The notes: generated by a model from the sequence alone, not told the origin. A stretch of DNA of 64,000 bases from Ardenticatenaceae bacterium (GCA_020634435.1 JACKBS010000015.1:179415-243414); one strand, 5' to 3'; counted from the stretch's first letter, positions 32,687 through 42,349 are shown. Translations and numbers: made by a program.

Positions 32687-35131
32687 ATGTTTAAAAGCTA
32701 TATCAATCCTGCCGAAAATCGTGAAGCCAAGCGACTGTTACCTAAATTAATGGTAGAAGGCCTGCTTTTGGGCGGCTCTGGTCTCGGTGTACTGGCTCTG
32801 ATTTTTGAGATTGCTGCCGATGCGTTCAGCGTGGCGGCTTACCAGACTTTACTCGCGATTCATGGAGCAAATGGCTACCATGAAATCGCTATTCTGGCCT
32901 TTATTGTGCTTTCTGCCCTGCTGCTGTTGGGTATTGTCCCGGCTTACCAGGCGGGTGCGTATCTGCGGCCCAACGCTGGTGGCAGCGGGCCTCTCGTCGA
33001 GGCGATTGGCCCGCCCAAGATGCGCTGGCTGTCCTGGATTGGCACCAGTCTTTTCTTCCTCGATGCTGTTCTAACCATCATCATTAGCTCCATCTCGGCG
33101 TCCGATGTGATAATGCTGCTGCTGCCCGAGCTGGCACCGTACCGCATCATGCTGGCCGAGCTGTTTGCCTTTTTCATCATGGTGGTGCTGGTGGCGCTTG
33201 GGCCAAAACGGGCCGTGCCGATCTTCCTCATTGGCGGTGGGGCGTTTACGCTGTTTACCGTGATTGCTTTAGGGCTAGTGGGGGGAACGGCCGTTGCCAA
33301 TCCGCAGTGGGCCTTTCTCACCCAAGGCATCGTTAGTCGGCTGGAGGTGAACGGCGTGGTGGAACACGTTGTGCGCGCCCAACAAGATGTTGCCGCCATC
33401 GGCACCGTCGTCTTCATCCAACTATTTTTCCGCTCTATGTCTAGCGCCATGCTTGGCTTTTCCGGCTACGAAGTGATCCCCGCCAGCGGTAAACACGCGG
33501 CGCGGCCCAAATGGAAAGTGATCAACACCTCCCTCTCGCTGGCTGCCTTTTTCCTGATCGGCACCGGCGTGGTGCAGCTGTTTGCCGCCCAGCAGTGGCG
33601 CATCCCCGCCACCGAAGGCTACAGCACGCTGCTGATTGAATATGAAATCATTGCTGCCCAAACCTTTGGTCATGGCATCGAAGAAGCCGACATCGTTGTC
33701 ACCGAGCAAGACCGTGAAGCGGCGGGTGGGCTGTACGATTTGCGCTTTGCGGAGCAAGTGGAAGATGAACTGCTCGGTGAAGCAGTGGTTATTCCTGACG
33801 ATCTGGCCGATTTGTCGCGCAGCGATTTTATTGACGAAGTGGCTTACGATTTGGCCGTCACCCGCCAGATAGAAAACGCAACGACGGATACCCTTGGCCA
33901 GGTTTTCCTGGTGGTCGCCGGGACGCTGTTGGCGATCATCCTGCTGTTGGCCCAGGGCGGTGGCTACGTGGGCGGCGCGTCTGTGGCAGCTAACGCGGCC
34001 CGGCTGGGTCGCCTGCCCAGAGTTTTCTCCGATGATCGCATCGGCATTGCCGTCATCTGGGCCGTTTCGGCGATTCTCATTCCCATCATCCGCGAAGTGG
34101 TAGTGGTGGAATCGTACTACGCGTTTGGTTTTGTCAGCGCCTTTGTTATTACCAGCACCACGGTCTTTTTTGTGCGTGACGATGCCATGCGTGAACGGGG
34201 TATTGAACCAGGGTCCAAGGAAGCGCGCTCACTCAAATTTGCCGGTTTGCGCGGCATGATTGCCAGTTACATCATGTTGATTGTGTTGGTGACCCAAAAA
34301 ACCGATGCCCTGGTGGTCATTGTCATCTTTGGTGCACTTATCACTTTGTTGCAGTTGTTCATTGCCAATGGCGGTTTGAAGCACCCAGAAGATACGGCAG
34401 TTCGTCCTCCCTCCCCGCTGCAACCCAAAGCCGACCCAGTGCACATTGGCCTGGAACGCGCCCATGATGAAGCCCGCCAGCGCGGCATTGTGGATGCTAC
34501 CGAAGATTTGATCCACTCCGGTGGTTTTGCCAAATTTAACGTCGGGCCAGACCGGATTCGCCAGCTCATTTGCTATCTCTACAAGCTTAATCCCGATTTA
34601 TTTAAGCAAGAAGAACACCACGAGCGAATCGAGGAGCCAAGCATCGAGCTGGAAGAAACCTACCGGGCAGCGTTTAATCAACGGGAACGCATTTTTCGCG
34701 ATGTGGAAAATTATTCCCACTTTGGCATTTTCACCTTCATTCACAACTACTACATCAACTGGGTCTCTGAAGAACATGGCCGTGACGATGCCACCGTGCA
34801 AAAAGCAATGCTCAGCATTTTGTTCCCACAAACCGACGCCAAACTGATTTGGGCCGAGTTTCAAGCATTTGAACCCCAAATTCAACCAGAAGGAATATGG
34901 CAGTTCAGCCGCCAACGGTATCTGTGGGCCAAGGATCAATGGCCCAATTTGAGCGACCGCATCACCACCATCTGGACACTGCAAGATTTTGGCTTAATCT
35001 CCAGGGACATCAATGTAGAAACCATCATTGCCGTGGCGGACGGCCGTAAACAAGTGCTCGTCAAAATTCCATCCAACCCCAGCGATGAAAACGACGACGA
35101 AACCAGCAAAAACATCATCGAAGGTGAATAG
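32687..35131 (+). CDS. APC-superfamily amino acid permease with long cytosolic C-terminal domain
   Basis: An 814-residue protein. About twelve helices span residues 20-565, with a first-helix LLLGGSGLGVLALIFEIA and a conserved SGYEVIPASGKHA near residue 263. An inserted loop rich in Asp/Glu (about 315-395) interrupts the helices, and an approximately 240-residue soluble tail follows. Normal APC carriers are 450-550 residues, so loop and tail are extra. The tail has no recognised fold. The aldehyde dehydrogenase gene begins 14 bases later, so this is an operon for uptake and breakdown of an amino acid or amine. Confidence 0.8.
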   Translation: MFKSYINPAENREAKRLLPKLMVEGLLLGGSGLGVLALIFEIAADAFSVAAYQTLLAIHGANGYHEIAILAFIVLSALLLLGIVPAYQAGAYLRPNAGGSGPLVEAIGPPKMRWLSWIGTSLFFLDAVLTIIISSISASDVIMLLLPELAPYRIMLAELFAFFIMVVLVALGPKRAVPIFLIGGGAFTLFTVIALGLVGGTAVANPQWAFLTQGIVSRLEVNGVVEHVVRAQQDVAAIGTVVFIQLFFRSMSSAMLGFSGYEVIPASGKHAARPKWKVINTSLSLAAFFLIGTGVVQLFAAQQWRIPATEGYSTLLIEYEIIAAQTFGHGIEEADIVVTEQDREAAGGLYDLRFAEQVEDELLGEAVVIPDDLADLSRSDFIDEVAYDLAVTRQIENATTDTLGQVFLVVAGTLLAIILLLAQGGGYVGGASVAANAARLGRLPRVFSDDRIGIAVIWAVSAILIPIIREVVVVESYYAFGFVSAFVITSTTVFFVRDDAMRERGIEPGSKEARSLKFAGLRGMIASYIMLIVLVTQKTDALVVIVIFGALITLLQLFIANGGLKHPEDTAVRPPSPLQPKADPVHIGLERAHDEARQRGIVDATEDLIHSGGFAKFNVGPDRIRQLICYLYKLNPDLFKQEEHHERIEEPSIELEETYRAAFNQRERIFRDVENYSHFGIFTFIHNYYINWVSEEHGRDDATVQKAMLSILFPQTDAKLIWAEFQAFEPQIQPEGIWQFSRQRYLWAKDQWPNLSDRITTIWTLQDFGLISRDINVETIIAVADGRKQVLVKIPSNPSDENDDETSKNIIEGE

Positions 35132-35145
35132 CCGAGGGAAAAGTT

Positions 35146-36663
35146 ATGAAAGCCATTTTAGATAAACTACAAATCGAACCAATCAACAGCGGAGTGTGCA
35201 CCGGTCCAGACGGCTGGCTACCAACAGACGCCACGCCTATCGTGTCTTACAACCCAACCACCGGGGAACCGATTGCCAGCGTGCAGCCCGCAACGGCCGT
35301 TGCTTATCATACGGCCGTTGACGCGGCCCAAACCGGCTTCCAAACCTGGCGCACCATGCCCGCCCCACAGCGCGGCCAGGTGATCCGCGACCTGGGCAAT
35401 GCCCTGCGGGATAAGCTCGAACCATTGGGCGAACTGGTTAGCCTGGAAATGGGCAAAATTCGCGCCGAAGGCATTGGTGAAGTGCAGGAAATGATCGACA
35501 TCTGCGACTTTGCCGTGGGGCTGTCGCGCCAGCTGTATGGCCTGTCCATGCACTCCGAGCGGCCCGGCCACCGCATGTACGAGCAGTGGCACCCGCTGGG
35601 GCCGATTGGCGTCATCACCGCCTTCAACTTTCCGGCGGCGGTGTGGAGCTGGAATGCCGCCTTAGCCGCCGTTTGTGGCGATACGGTGGTCTGGAAACCA
35701 TCGGAACTGGTGCCGTTAACGGCCGTTGCTATCCAGCACATCGCCAACCAGGTCATGGCCGACCACGGCATCAGCGGCGTGTTTGCCCTCACCGTGGGTG
35801 ACCGTGCCGTGGGTGAGCTGATCACCAACGACAAACGCCTGCCCCTTGTCTCCTTCACCGGCTCCATTCGCACCGGCCGCATTGTTAGCGAGACCGTCGC
35901 CCGCCGCTTTGGCCGCACCATTCTGGAGTTGGGCGGCAACAACGCCATCATCGTCGCGGCCGATGCCGATTTGGATTTGGCCACCCGCGCCATCTTGTTT
36001 GGCGCCGTCGGCACCGCCGGGCAGCGCTGCACCAGCACCCGCCGCATCATCGCCCATAAAGCCATTGCCAGCGAACTGACCAACCGGCTGGCCAAAGCTT
36101 ACCAACAGGTAAAAATTGGCGATCCGCTGGTGGAAGGCACATTGATGGGGCCACTGAGTACGGCAACGGCCGTTGCCGCCATGCAGCGCGCTCTGGAACA
36201 AGCTAAAAATGAAGGGGGAGAGATTGTTACCGGTGGGAACACGCTGCCCGCTGTTGGCCCGCAGTTCGTGGAGCCAACCATCGTCAAGATGCCCGGCCAG
36301 ACGGCCATCGTTTGCGAAGAAACCTTTGCTCCCATTCTCTACATCATGGAATACGACAGCCTGGAAGACGCCATGCGCCTGCACAACGAGGTGCCACAGG
36401 GCCTCTCCAGCGCCATCTTCACCGACTCCATCCGCACCGCCGAAGCGTTCCTGGCGGCCACCGGCTCCGACTGTGGCATTGCCAACGTCAACATCGGCAC
36501 TTCGGGCGCGGAGATTGGCGGTGCGTTTGGCGGCGAAAAAGAAACCGGTGGCGGTCGTGAATCTGGCTCGGACGCCTGGAAAGCGTACATGCGCCGCCAG
36601 ACCAACACGATCAACTGGTCCAAAGAGCTGCCCCTGGCTCAGGGAATCAGCTTCGGGGAATAG
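35146..36663 (+). CDS. Aldehyde dehydrogenase, ALDH7 (antiquitin/AmaB) type
   Basis: A 505-residue NAD-dependent aldehyde dehydrogenase. FNFPAAVWSWNAALA near residue 162 and ELGGNNAIIVAADADLD near 262 (catalytic Glu) are followed by TAGQRCTSTRR near 285 with the nucleophile Cys. The ERPGHRMYEQWHPLGPIGV segment and the GGGRESGSDAWKAYMRRQT end are characteristic of ALDH7. That group oxidises alpha-aminoadipate semialdehyde (piperideine-6-carboxylate) in lysine breakdown. With the adjacent permease, lysine or a related amine is a reasonable substrate, by inference. Confidence 0.9.
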   Translation: MKAILDKLQIEPINSGVCTGPDGWLPTDATPIVSYNPTTGEPIASVQPATAVAYHTAVDAAQTGFQTWRTMPAPQRGQVIRDLGNALRDKLEPLGELVSLEMGKIRAEGIGEVQEMIDICDFAVGLSRQLYGLSMHSERPGHRMYEQWHPLGPIGVITAFNFPAAVWSWNAALAAVCGDTVVWKPSELVPLTAVAIQHIANQVMADHGISGVFALTVGDRAVGELITNDKRLPLVSFTGSIRTGRIVSETVARRFGRTILELGGNNAIIVAADADLDLATRAILFGAVGTAGQRCTSTRRIIAHKAIASELTNRLAKAYQQVKIGDPLVEGTLMGPLSTATAVAAMQRALEQAKNEGGEIVTGGNTLPAVGPQFVEPTIVKMPGQTAIVCEETFAPILYIMEYDSLEDAMRLHNEVPQGLSSAIFTDSIRTAEAFLAATGSDCGIANVNIGTSGAEIGGAFGGEKETGGGRESGSDAWKAYMRRQTNTINWSKELPLAQGISFGE

Positions 36664-36673
36664 AACTTCTGTG

Positions 36674-36856
36674 AGGTGCGACGCACTTTTTTAGTCTTTA
36701 AAAAATTAGTTGGGTAAGGTGTCATTCCGAGGTCCTCCGAGGAATCTTTCAAGGTGGCCAAGCGGGAAAGATTCCTCACTCCGAAGACTCCGTTCGGAAT
36801 GACAAGTTCGTTACTCGGTTTAATTCTTAAAATGCAAAGAAGTCCGTCGCACCTTT
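36674..36856. repeat. Nested dispersed repeats
   Basis: The outer pair AGGTGCGACGCACTT (36675-36689) and AAGTCCGTCGCACCT (36840-36854) is related to the hairpin at 22316. Between them lies a second element: GTCATTCCGAGG at 36721 inverted at CCGTTCGGAATGAC ending 36803, with an inner AGGAATCTTTC and GAAAGATTCCT pair. One repeat seems to have been placed inside another. The only gene-like frame here (minus strand) is a by-product. Confidence 0.7.
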
Positions 36857-36861
36857 TCAAA

Positions 36862-37899
36862 CTACCCGTCCAGGTACGCCTTCACCTTCGCCGTTTCAAT
36901 TTGCCAGATCGTCTGCGACAAATACGGCTGGAAGCCCAACTCGCGATTAATTTTGAGCATGGCCGCATTGGAATCAGCATTACCGGTGCGGATAAAGTGG
37001 ACAGACGGCCGTTCCGCCAACACCTTTTCCAACATAGCCCCCTTCAACCAACGCCCCAACCCCTTGCCCCGATACTCTGGGAAGACGCCCGTTTCCCCCT
37101 GGCTGGCCACGGCGGGCCGCTCAGGGAGAAACATCATTTCCGTGTAACCCGCCAGCTTACCAGATTCTCTTTCCTGCACATACAGCGTCCAGCGCGTCAC
37201 GTCTTGCGCCATCATATTCGCCTCGATCTGACGCAGCTGCTCGCCGGTCATGTGGAAATCTTCCACGTCCAGGTCGTCGTAGGGCTGCTGATTCATCACC
37301 TCGTGCAGCGCCACGATATCAGCCAGCTGCTCTTCCGGGTACGGACCTTCCCACAAGCCCAAAGTAAACTCGGATATCGGCGCATTTTGCCGCCAGTTTT
37401 GTAGCAGCGATTGGTCCACATCGGCTAAGGCCAACTGGTTGAGGTGCGTCGCCAGCCCGCGACTGCCACCTAACTGCTCCATGAACTGCTCACCGGCGGG
37501 CACACGGCCGTTGGTATTCCCCACCAGCAACCGCCGATTTTGGGCCCCTGCCTCGGCCGCAATCAACGCCAACAACGCCCGGCCAATGCCCTGCTGCCGG
37601 TATTCGGGCCGCACTGCAATGCCCACCTGAGCCAAGTGCTGGTTCTCTTCCGTGTTTGTAAACGCAATGAGTCCCTGGGCGATAACGGCCGTTTCTGCCG
37701 TATCCCACACCAGCCACACCCGCACCTGCAAAAACGGCGGCATCGACTGCCAATCCGCCTTCACCGCCGCCACCGACTTCGGCGGATCTTCTGGTGTACG
37801 CTCGGCCCGAATCGTGTTTTCATACGCCCGTAGCGCGGCAAATTCCCCCTCTGTCGCCTCCGCCGCCACAAACTCCCGAATCTGAAATTTCTTATTCAT
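36862..37899 (-). CDS. Tandem GNAT acetyltransferase
   Basis: A 345-residue protein made of two GNAT folds. The acetyl-CoA loop appears twice: VRPEYRQQGIGRALL near residue 95 and VFPEYRGKGLGRWLK near 270. Two-domain GNATs of this kind include mycothiol-synthase-like and antibiotic-acetylating enzymes. Nothing here fixes the substrate. The upstream gap to the ribbon-helix-helix gene is about 40 bases, so they may share a transcript. Confidence 0.85.
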   Translation of the reverse strand: MNKKFQIREFVAAEATEGEFAALRAYENTIRAERTPEDPPKSVAAVKADWQSMPPFLQVRVWLVWDTAETAVIAQGLIAFTNTEENQHLAQVGIAVRPEYRQQGIGRALLALIAAEAGAQNRRLLVGNTNGRVPAGEQFMEQLGGSRGLATHLNQLALADVDQSLLQNWRQNAPISEFTLGLWEGPYPEEQLADIVALHEVMNQQPYDDLDVEDFHMTGEQLRQIEANMMAQDVTRWTLYVQERESGKLAGYTEMMFLPERPAVASQGETGVFPEYRGKGLGRWLKGAMLEKVLAERPSVHFIRTGNADSNAAMLKINRELGFQPYLSQTIWQIETAKVKAYLDG

Positions 37900-37941
37900 C
37901 TCTTAAACCTCTAAACCTCTGTGATCTCTGTGGCCAAAATC

Positions 37942-38328
37942 TCATAAAATCCGCTCACCCAAAGCATTTTTTACCTTGTCGCTGGCCTTTAGCACGCCGT
38001 ACACCTTGATCGACTCAATTGTGTCCAGCGCCAGCTCCGCCGACACATCATCGGCGATGGTCAGGCTGCCCACCACCCAGGCAGATACCTTTTCCCCGGC
38101 GGCCTGACGTGCTTCGAGGGATTTACGGCCGTAACTCACCACCCCCACCGCCATCGTCTTGCGCGTCACGGATTGCTTCACTTCATCACTGTGTTTGTCT
38201 AGCTGGTTACGAATGCCGGTGCGAATAAAATCGGTTCGGTTTGAGTAGAAACCTTCCTCCACCAACAAATCGATCTTGCCCAAATCCACCACGCTCATGT
38301 TGATTGTTATCTTTTCACTGTCTGCCAT
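37942..38328 (-). CDS. Ribbon-helix-helix (CopG/Arc-like) regulator
   Basis: A 128-residue protein. The N-terminal strand KITINMSVVDLGKIDLLVEE and helices EGFYSNRTDFIRTGIRNQLD form a typical RHH DNA-binding unit. The C-terminal half (SAWVVGSLTIADDVSAELAL) is beta-rich, resembling a short bactofilin-like or regulatory domain. Three CCATC/GATGG inverted sites lie in the divergent gap toward the P450 gene, the nearest 23 bases from its start, which suits self-regulation. The ligand is unknown. Confidence 0.8.
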   Translation of the reverse strand: MADSEKITINMSVVDLGKIDLLVEEGFYSNRTDFIRTGIRNQLDKHSDEVKQSVTRKTMAVGVVSYGRKSLEARQAAGEKVSAWVVGSLTIADDVSAELALDTIESIKVYGVLKASDKVKNALGERIL

Positions 38329-38350
38329 TTTAGCCTCACATCATCTATTT

Positions 38351-38495
38351 ACCATCCATACAGATGGCATATGGCGTATTCTACGAATTTCAGTGACCCA
38401 TGTCAAGCATTAAAATCATCCAATAACCATCCACATAGATGGCGCAGATCGGATTACCAATCCGACATACAAACGAGAGAAATCAGATGGCCATC
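38351..38495. promoter_or_regulatory. Three CCATC/GATGG inverted sites (candidate RHH operators)
   Basis: ACCATCCATACAGATGGC at 38351-38368, ACCATCCACATAGATGGC at 38426-38443 (first two differ by two bases and are 75 bases apart), and the compact GATGGCCATC at 38486-38495, which touches the P450 -35 box. They lie between the regulator gene and the P450 gene. Confidence 0.6.
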
Positions 38496-38548
38496 TTGAC
38501 ACTGCCGTTGGCCCTTTGTTAAAATCCCCTTTGTGAATTTGTTCACAA
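38496..38548 (+). promoter_or_regulatory. P450 promoter with CRP-type palindrome
   Basis: TTGACA at 38496-38501, 18-base spacer, TAAAAT at 38520-38525. TTGTGAATTTGTTCACAA at 38531-38548 fits TGTGA-N6-TCACA, the CRP-family consensus, and lies across the expected start site, a position that would favour repression. Confidence 0.6.
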
Positions 38549-38620
38549 CTCGCTAACCGATAATAAATTTACCGCAGCTACCACCACACCCTGGCCGCTG
38601 CCTTACTTTTGGAGTAAACC

Positions 38621-40012
38621 ATGACTACCGCAACTGTTAAAACCGGCACAAATAGGCTGCCCGATCCCCCTGGCCCGCTGGGCCAATGGCCGCAAGGCGT
38701 CATCAAGCAGTTCCAAAACCAACCCCTGCAAGCGATGATGGCCATGTTTCATGAATATGGCGACGCGATTCGCTTTCGCGCCGTGCTCAATTTTTACGGC
38801 TACCTGTTTTTCCACCCCGACCATTACAAGCACATTTTGCAAGACAACAACCGCAACTACACCAAGATGCCCCATCCTTCATTGGCCCTGCTGCAACCGG
38901 TGATAGGCAACGGGCTGCTCACCAGCGATGGCGAGTTTTGGCGGCGACAGCGGCGGTTAGCCTCACCAGCCTTCCATCGCAAGCGCATCGCCGCTTTTGC
39001 CACCACCATGACCGAGGCGACGGACACCATGCTGCAAAACTGGCATTCGGTGGCCAAAGACGGCCGTCCTCTCGACGTCAACGAAGCGATGATGCACCTG
39101 ACGCTGGAAATTGTGGGCAAGACACTTTTCAGCATCGACCTGACTCGTGAAGCGGACACGGTGGGCGAGGCGTTTTCGGTTGTAAACGAAGAGGTTGCCC
39201 GGCTCACGGGCATTCCGTTTGCCAATCTGGGGCTCAAAATTCCCTTCTTGCCCAGCACGCGGCGAATTAACACAAATACGGCCGTTCTCACCAACGTCGT
39301 CCACAGCATCATTCAAGAGCGGCGGCAGTCTGGTCTGGAAGCCGAGGATTTGCTGGGCATGCTCATGTCTGCTCGCGACGAGGACAGCGGCGAAGGCATG
39401 AGTGACCAGCAGTTGCACGACGAGGTGATGACCATCATGCTGGCCGGGCACGAAACAACGGCCGTTGCCCTGGCCTGGACCTTTTTTCTACTGTCAGAAC
39501 ATCCCGCCGTGCGCGAAGAATTGGAAGCAGAGGTGGATAGAGTGCTGAACGGCCGTTTGCCCACCATCGACGACATTCCCAATTTGCCCTACGCCACGAT
39601 GGTGCTGGAAGAAAGCATGCGGCTCTACCCGCCCGCCTACGCCATCGCCCGCTGGGGCAACGAGGAAGACGAGGTCGGCGGCTATTACGTGCCTAAAAAT
39701 AGTGTCATCACTACCAGCCCATACGTCACCCACCGCCACCCAGAATTTTGGGACGATCCCGAACGGTTTGACCCGCAGCGCTTCACGCCGGAGCGCAAAG
39801 CGGAACGGCCGCGCTACGCGTACCTGCCCTTTGGCGGCGGGCCGCGCCAATGCATTGGCAACAGCTTTGCCATGACCGAGGCCACGCTGCTGCTAACCAG
39901 CATCGTGCAGCGCTACCGGCTGACGCTGCTGCCCGGCACCACGGTAGAAATAGAGCCGCTCATCACGCTGCGCCCCAAGGGCCATCTCATGATGACATTG
40001 ATTTCCAGGTAA
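38621..40012 (+). CDS. Cytochrome P450
   Basis: A 463-residue protein without a membrane anchor. The I-helix AGHETT is near residue 275, the K-helix ESMR near 331, and the heme loop FGGGPRQCIGN has the axial Cys near 411. It resembles the CYP4/CYP102-like bacterial P450s that hydroxylate fatty acids or similar lipids. The substrate is not fixed. Redox partners are not encoded nearby. GGAGT precedes ATG 38621. The control region contains candidate RHH and CRP-type sites. Confidence 0.93.
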   Translation: MTTATVKTGTNRLPDPPGPLGQWPQGVIKQFQNQPLQAMMAMFHEYGDAIRFRAVLNFYGYLFFHPDHYKHILQDNNRNYTKMPHPSLALLQPVIGNGLLTSDGEFWRRQRRLASPAFHRKRIAAFATTMTEATDTMLQNWHSVAKDGRPLDVNEAMMHLTLEIVGKTLFSIDLTREADTVGEAFSVVNEEVARLTGIPFANLGLKIPFLPSTRRINTNTAVLTNVVHSIIQERRQSGLEAEDLLGMLMSARDEDSGEGMSDQQLHDEVMTIMLAGHETTAVALAWTFFLLSEHPAVREELEAEVDRVLNGRLPTIDDIPNLPYATMVLEESMRLYPPAYAIARWGNEEDEVGGYYVPKNSVITTSPYVTHRHPEFWDDPERFDPQRFTPERKAERPRYAYLPFGGGPRQCIGNSFAMTEATLLLTSIVQRYRLTLLPGTTVEIEPLITLRPKGHLMMTLISR

Positions 40013-40019
40013 TCGTTTC

Positions 40020-40066
40020 GTAGAGACGTTGCAATGCAACGTCTCTACATGGCAACGTCTCTACGA
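40020..40066. repeat. Dispersed palindrome GTAGAGACGTTGCA family
   Basis: GTAGAGACGTTGCA-A-TGCAACGTCTCTAC (40020-40048) followed by a third arm GGCAACGTCTCTACG at 40051. It lies after the P450 stop and could end its transcript. The same style of element is common as a dispersed repeat in Chloroflexota and cyanobacteria. Confidence 0.6.
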
Positions 40067-40164
40067 CGGTAATTTAGAGATTAATAACCCCATAGTCCTA
40101 ACGCATTCCAGGTTTCTCGCTTCCACTTTATAATCAATACAATACATGCATCAAGGAGAACGAT

Positions 40165-42285
40165 ATGCACAATTGGAAACGCTGGATGTCATTGGCTTTG
40201 CTGTTACTGCTGGTGGCAGCCTGCTCGCAAGACATCGAACCCACCCCTGTTATTCCTACGGATACGCCAGCTGAAGCAACGGCCGTTCCGACCGATGAAC
40301 CCGCAACGGCCGTTCCCACGGCCGAACCAGCCCCAACCGAAACAACTGTGGAAGAAACGGCCGTACCAGTTGAGGAACCCACCGAAGAGCCTGCGGAAGT
40401 GGGCTTCACCTGGCCCGATCCGGTTGCGCCCTATGACACACTCAGCCGCGCCCCGGTAACGGCCGTTGAACAAACCACCTTCACCGAGTTGGAAACCAAC
40501 TATCCACCCGCCCGCGACGATCTGGCGCTGGCCATTGCCTACCGTGGTCTCACAGAAATGCCCTCTACAGAACCGCCCGAACCCAAAACATTCACCGTGG
40601 GCATGCGCGAAGCATTTAAGGTGCTAAATACCGACTCCAACACCATTTCCGCGCCGAATTTTGAGCTAATGTACATCAGCGACCATGCGTATTTCTGGTT
40701 TGACTCTACACCCGGAATTTCCGAGCCAACCGAGAGCGAACTGGCTGCAACTGGGGCTGCGTTTGACCAGATCTATGAGCAAGATACGGCCGCTTTTGGT
40801 TCCGAAGACACACCCGGCATTGATGGCGATCCGCGCATCCACATCGTCAACGCCTCGCCGCTCACCGTGTGTGATGTCACCGAAAGCACCTCGCACCTGT
40901 GCGGCCTGGGCGGCTACTTCGGCTCCAGCGACATTTTGCCCAGCAGCGTCGATCCCAGCTCCAACGAGCGCGAAATGTTTGTCATGAATGGCAGTTTCTT
41001 CGGCTCCAACACCTACCTGGACATCCTGGCCCACGAGTTCCGCCACATGATTGAGTCCAACTACGATGCCAATGACTGGGACTGGGAAGTAGAAGGTTCC
41101 GCCATGCTGGCCGAAGATTTACTGGGCTTCCCCAGCGATCCTATCGCCCGCGGCAACATGTTCCTGGCCAACCCCGACCAGCAGCTGAACCGCTGGGTAG
41201 ATGGCAACACGCTGCCCTATTACGGCCAGGGCTATGTCATCAACCGCTACATCTACAATCGCCTCGGCCCCGATTTATACCGCGCCTTTGCCACCAATCC
41301 AGAACATGGTTTCCAGGCAATCGACATGATTGCCGCCGAAAACGGTCTGGATTTTGACGGCATGACCATTTTCCTCGACTGGTTGGCTGCTCTGGCCATT
41401 CACAGCGATGAAAACGCGCCGGAAATTTACCAACTGCGCGATGGCCTGGATACGGCCGCAAATACAGGCATCAATAAATTCCCAACGGCCGTAGACACCA
41501 CCGTTAGCCAATATGCCGCCGACTACTACCGGCTCTTTGGCGATGGCCCCGTGACGCTCAATTTCACCGGCAGCAACCACACCCAACTCATCAAAGTGCT
41601 GCCCGTCTCTGGTGAGCATATGTGGTTGGCCAATCGGGCGAACTACAGCAGCATGCGCCTCACCCACGAATTTGATCTGAGCGGCGTAGACAGTGCCACG
41701 CTGGAATACAACGTCTTCCATGAGATCGAGCAAGGCTACGACTTTGCCTACCTGACCATTTCCACCGATGGCGGGCAAACATGGCAGCCGCTGGTTGGCG
41801 AGCAAATGCAGGGCGAAGGTCCCAACGACGACCCGGCTGATGCCGCTCTGACCGATCGGTTCTACACCGGGCGCAGCGGCGACTGGGTGAAAGAAACGGT
41901 TGATCTGTCGGCCTATGCCGGGCAGATGGTGCAAATTCGCTTTGAATACGTCACCGATCCCATCCTCACCTTTGGCGGTCTGGCCCTAGACAATTTAGCC
42001 ATCCCTGAAATTGGCTTCTACGACGATGCCGAGAGCGATACGGGCTGGGTGGCCGAGGGGTTTGTGCGGGCCACGGGCTACGTGCCGCAGCGCTGGAATG
42101 TGATGCTGATCACCTATGAGAACGGCGCGCCGGTTGTCACCCAAATTGAACTGGCGGAAGATAATACCGCAACGGCCGAATTCTCCCTCAGCAACGCAGG
42201 GGGTGGCCGGCCTATGCTGATCGTCGCGGCCTCCAGCCCCATGACGTTGGAACCGGCACACTACCAGTTCGAACTTTCACAGTAA
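40165..42285 (+). CDS. Secreted lipoprotein zinc metallopeptidase (M6/M30-like)
   Basis: A 706-residue lipoprotein: lipobox VAAC with Cys-20, then a Pro/Thr/Glu-rich linker (about 25-75) containing four octamer copies. The peptidase region has LAHEFRHMIE (zinc His-290, Glu-291, His-294) and WEVEGSAMLAEDLLG about 17 residues on, whose Glu is a third ligand. This matches hyicolysin-type (M30) and immune-inhibitor-A-like enzymes. The C-terminal half is beta-rich with a MAM-like adhesion domain (STDGGQTWQPL). It probably digests outside proteins while tethered to the cell. Confidence 0.8.
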   Translation: MHNWKRWMSLALLLLLVAACSQDIEPTPVIPTDTPAEATAVPTDEPATAVPTAEPAPTETTVEETAVPVEEPTEEPAEVGFTWPDPVAPYDTLSRAPVTAVEQTTFTELETNYPPARDDLALAIAYRGLTEMPSTEPPEPKTFTVGMREAFKVLNTDSNTISAPNFELMYISDHAYFWFDSTPGISEPTESELAATGAAFDQIYEQDTAAFGSEDTPGIDGDPRIHIVNASPLTVCDVTESTSHLCGLGGYFGSSDILPSSVDPSSNEREMFVMNGSFFGSNTYLDILAHEFRHMIESNYDANDWDWEVEGSAMLAEDLLGFPSDPIARGNMFLANPDQQLNRWVDGNTLPYYGQGYVINRYIYNRLGPDLYRAFATNPEHGFQAIDMIAAENGLDFDGMTIFLDWLAALAIHSDENAPEIYQLRDGLDTAANTGINKFPTAVDTTVSQYAADYYRLFGDGPVTLNFTGSNHTQLIKVLPVSGEHMWLANRANYSSMRLTHEFDLSGVDSATLEYNVFHEIEQGYDFAYLTISTDGGQTWQPLVGEQMQGEGPNDDPADAALTDRFYTGRSGDWVKETVDLSAYAGQMVQIRFEYVTDPILTFGGLALDNLAIPEIGFYDDAESDTGWVAEGFVRATGYVPQRWNVMLITYENGAPVVTQIELAEDNTATAEFSLSNAGGGRPMLIVAASSPMTLEPAHYQFELSQ

Positions 42286-42292
42286 ACAGGCC

Positions 42293-42328
42293 TTGGTGGT
42301 CAGTTGGTGATTACCAACTGACCACCAA
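42293..42328. repeat. Perfect intergenic hairpin
   Basis: TTGGTGGTCAGTTGGT pairs with ACCAACTGACCACCAA around GATT (16-base perfect stem). It lies between the two lipoprotein peptidase genes with no T run, and is built like the other intergenic array families. Confidence 0.7.
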
Positions 42329-42349
42329 CCATTCAATCCTGGAGAAACA

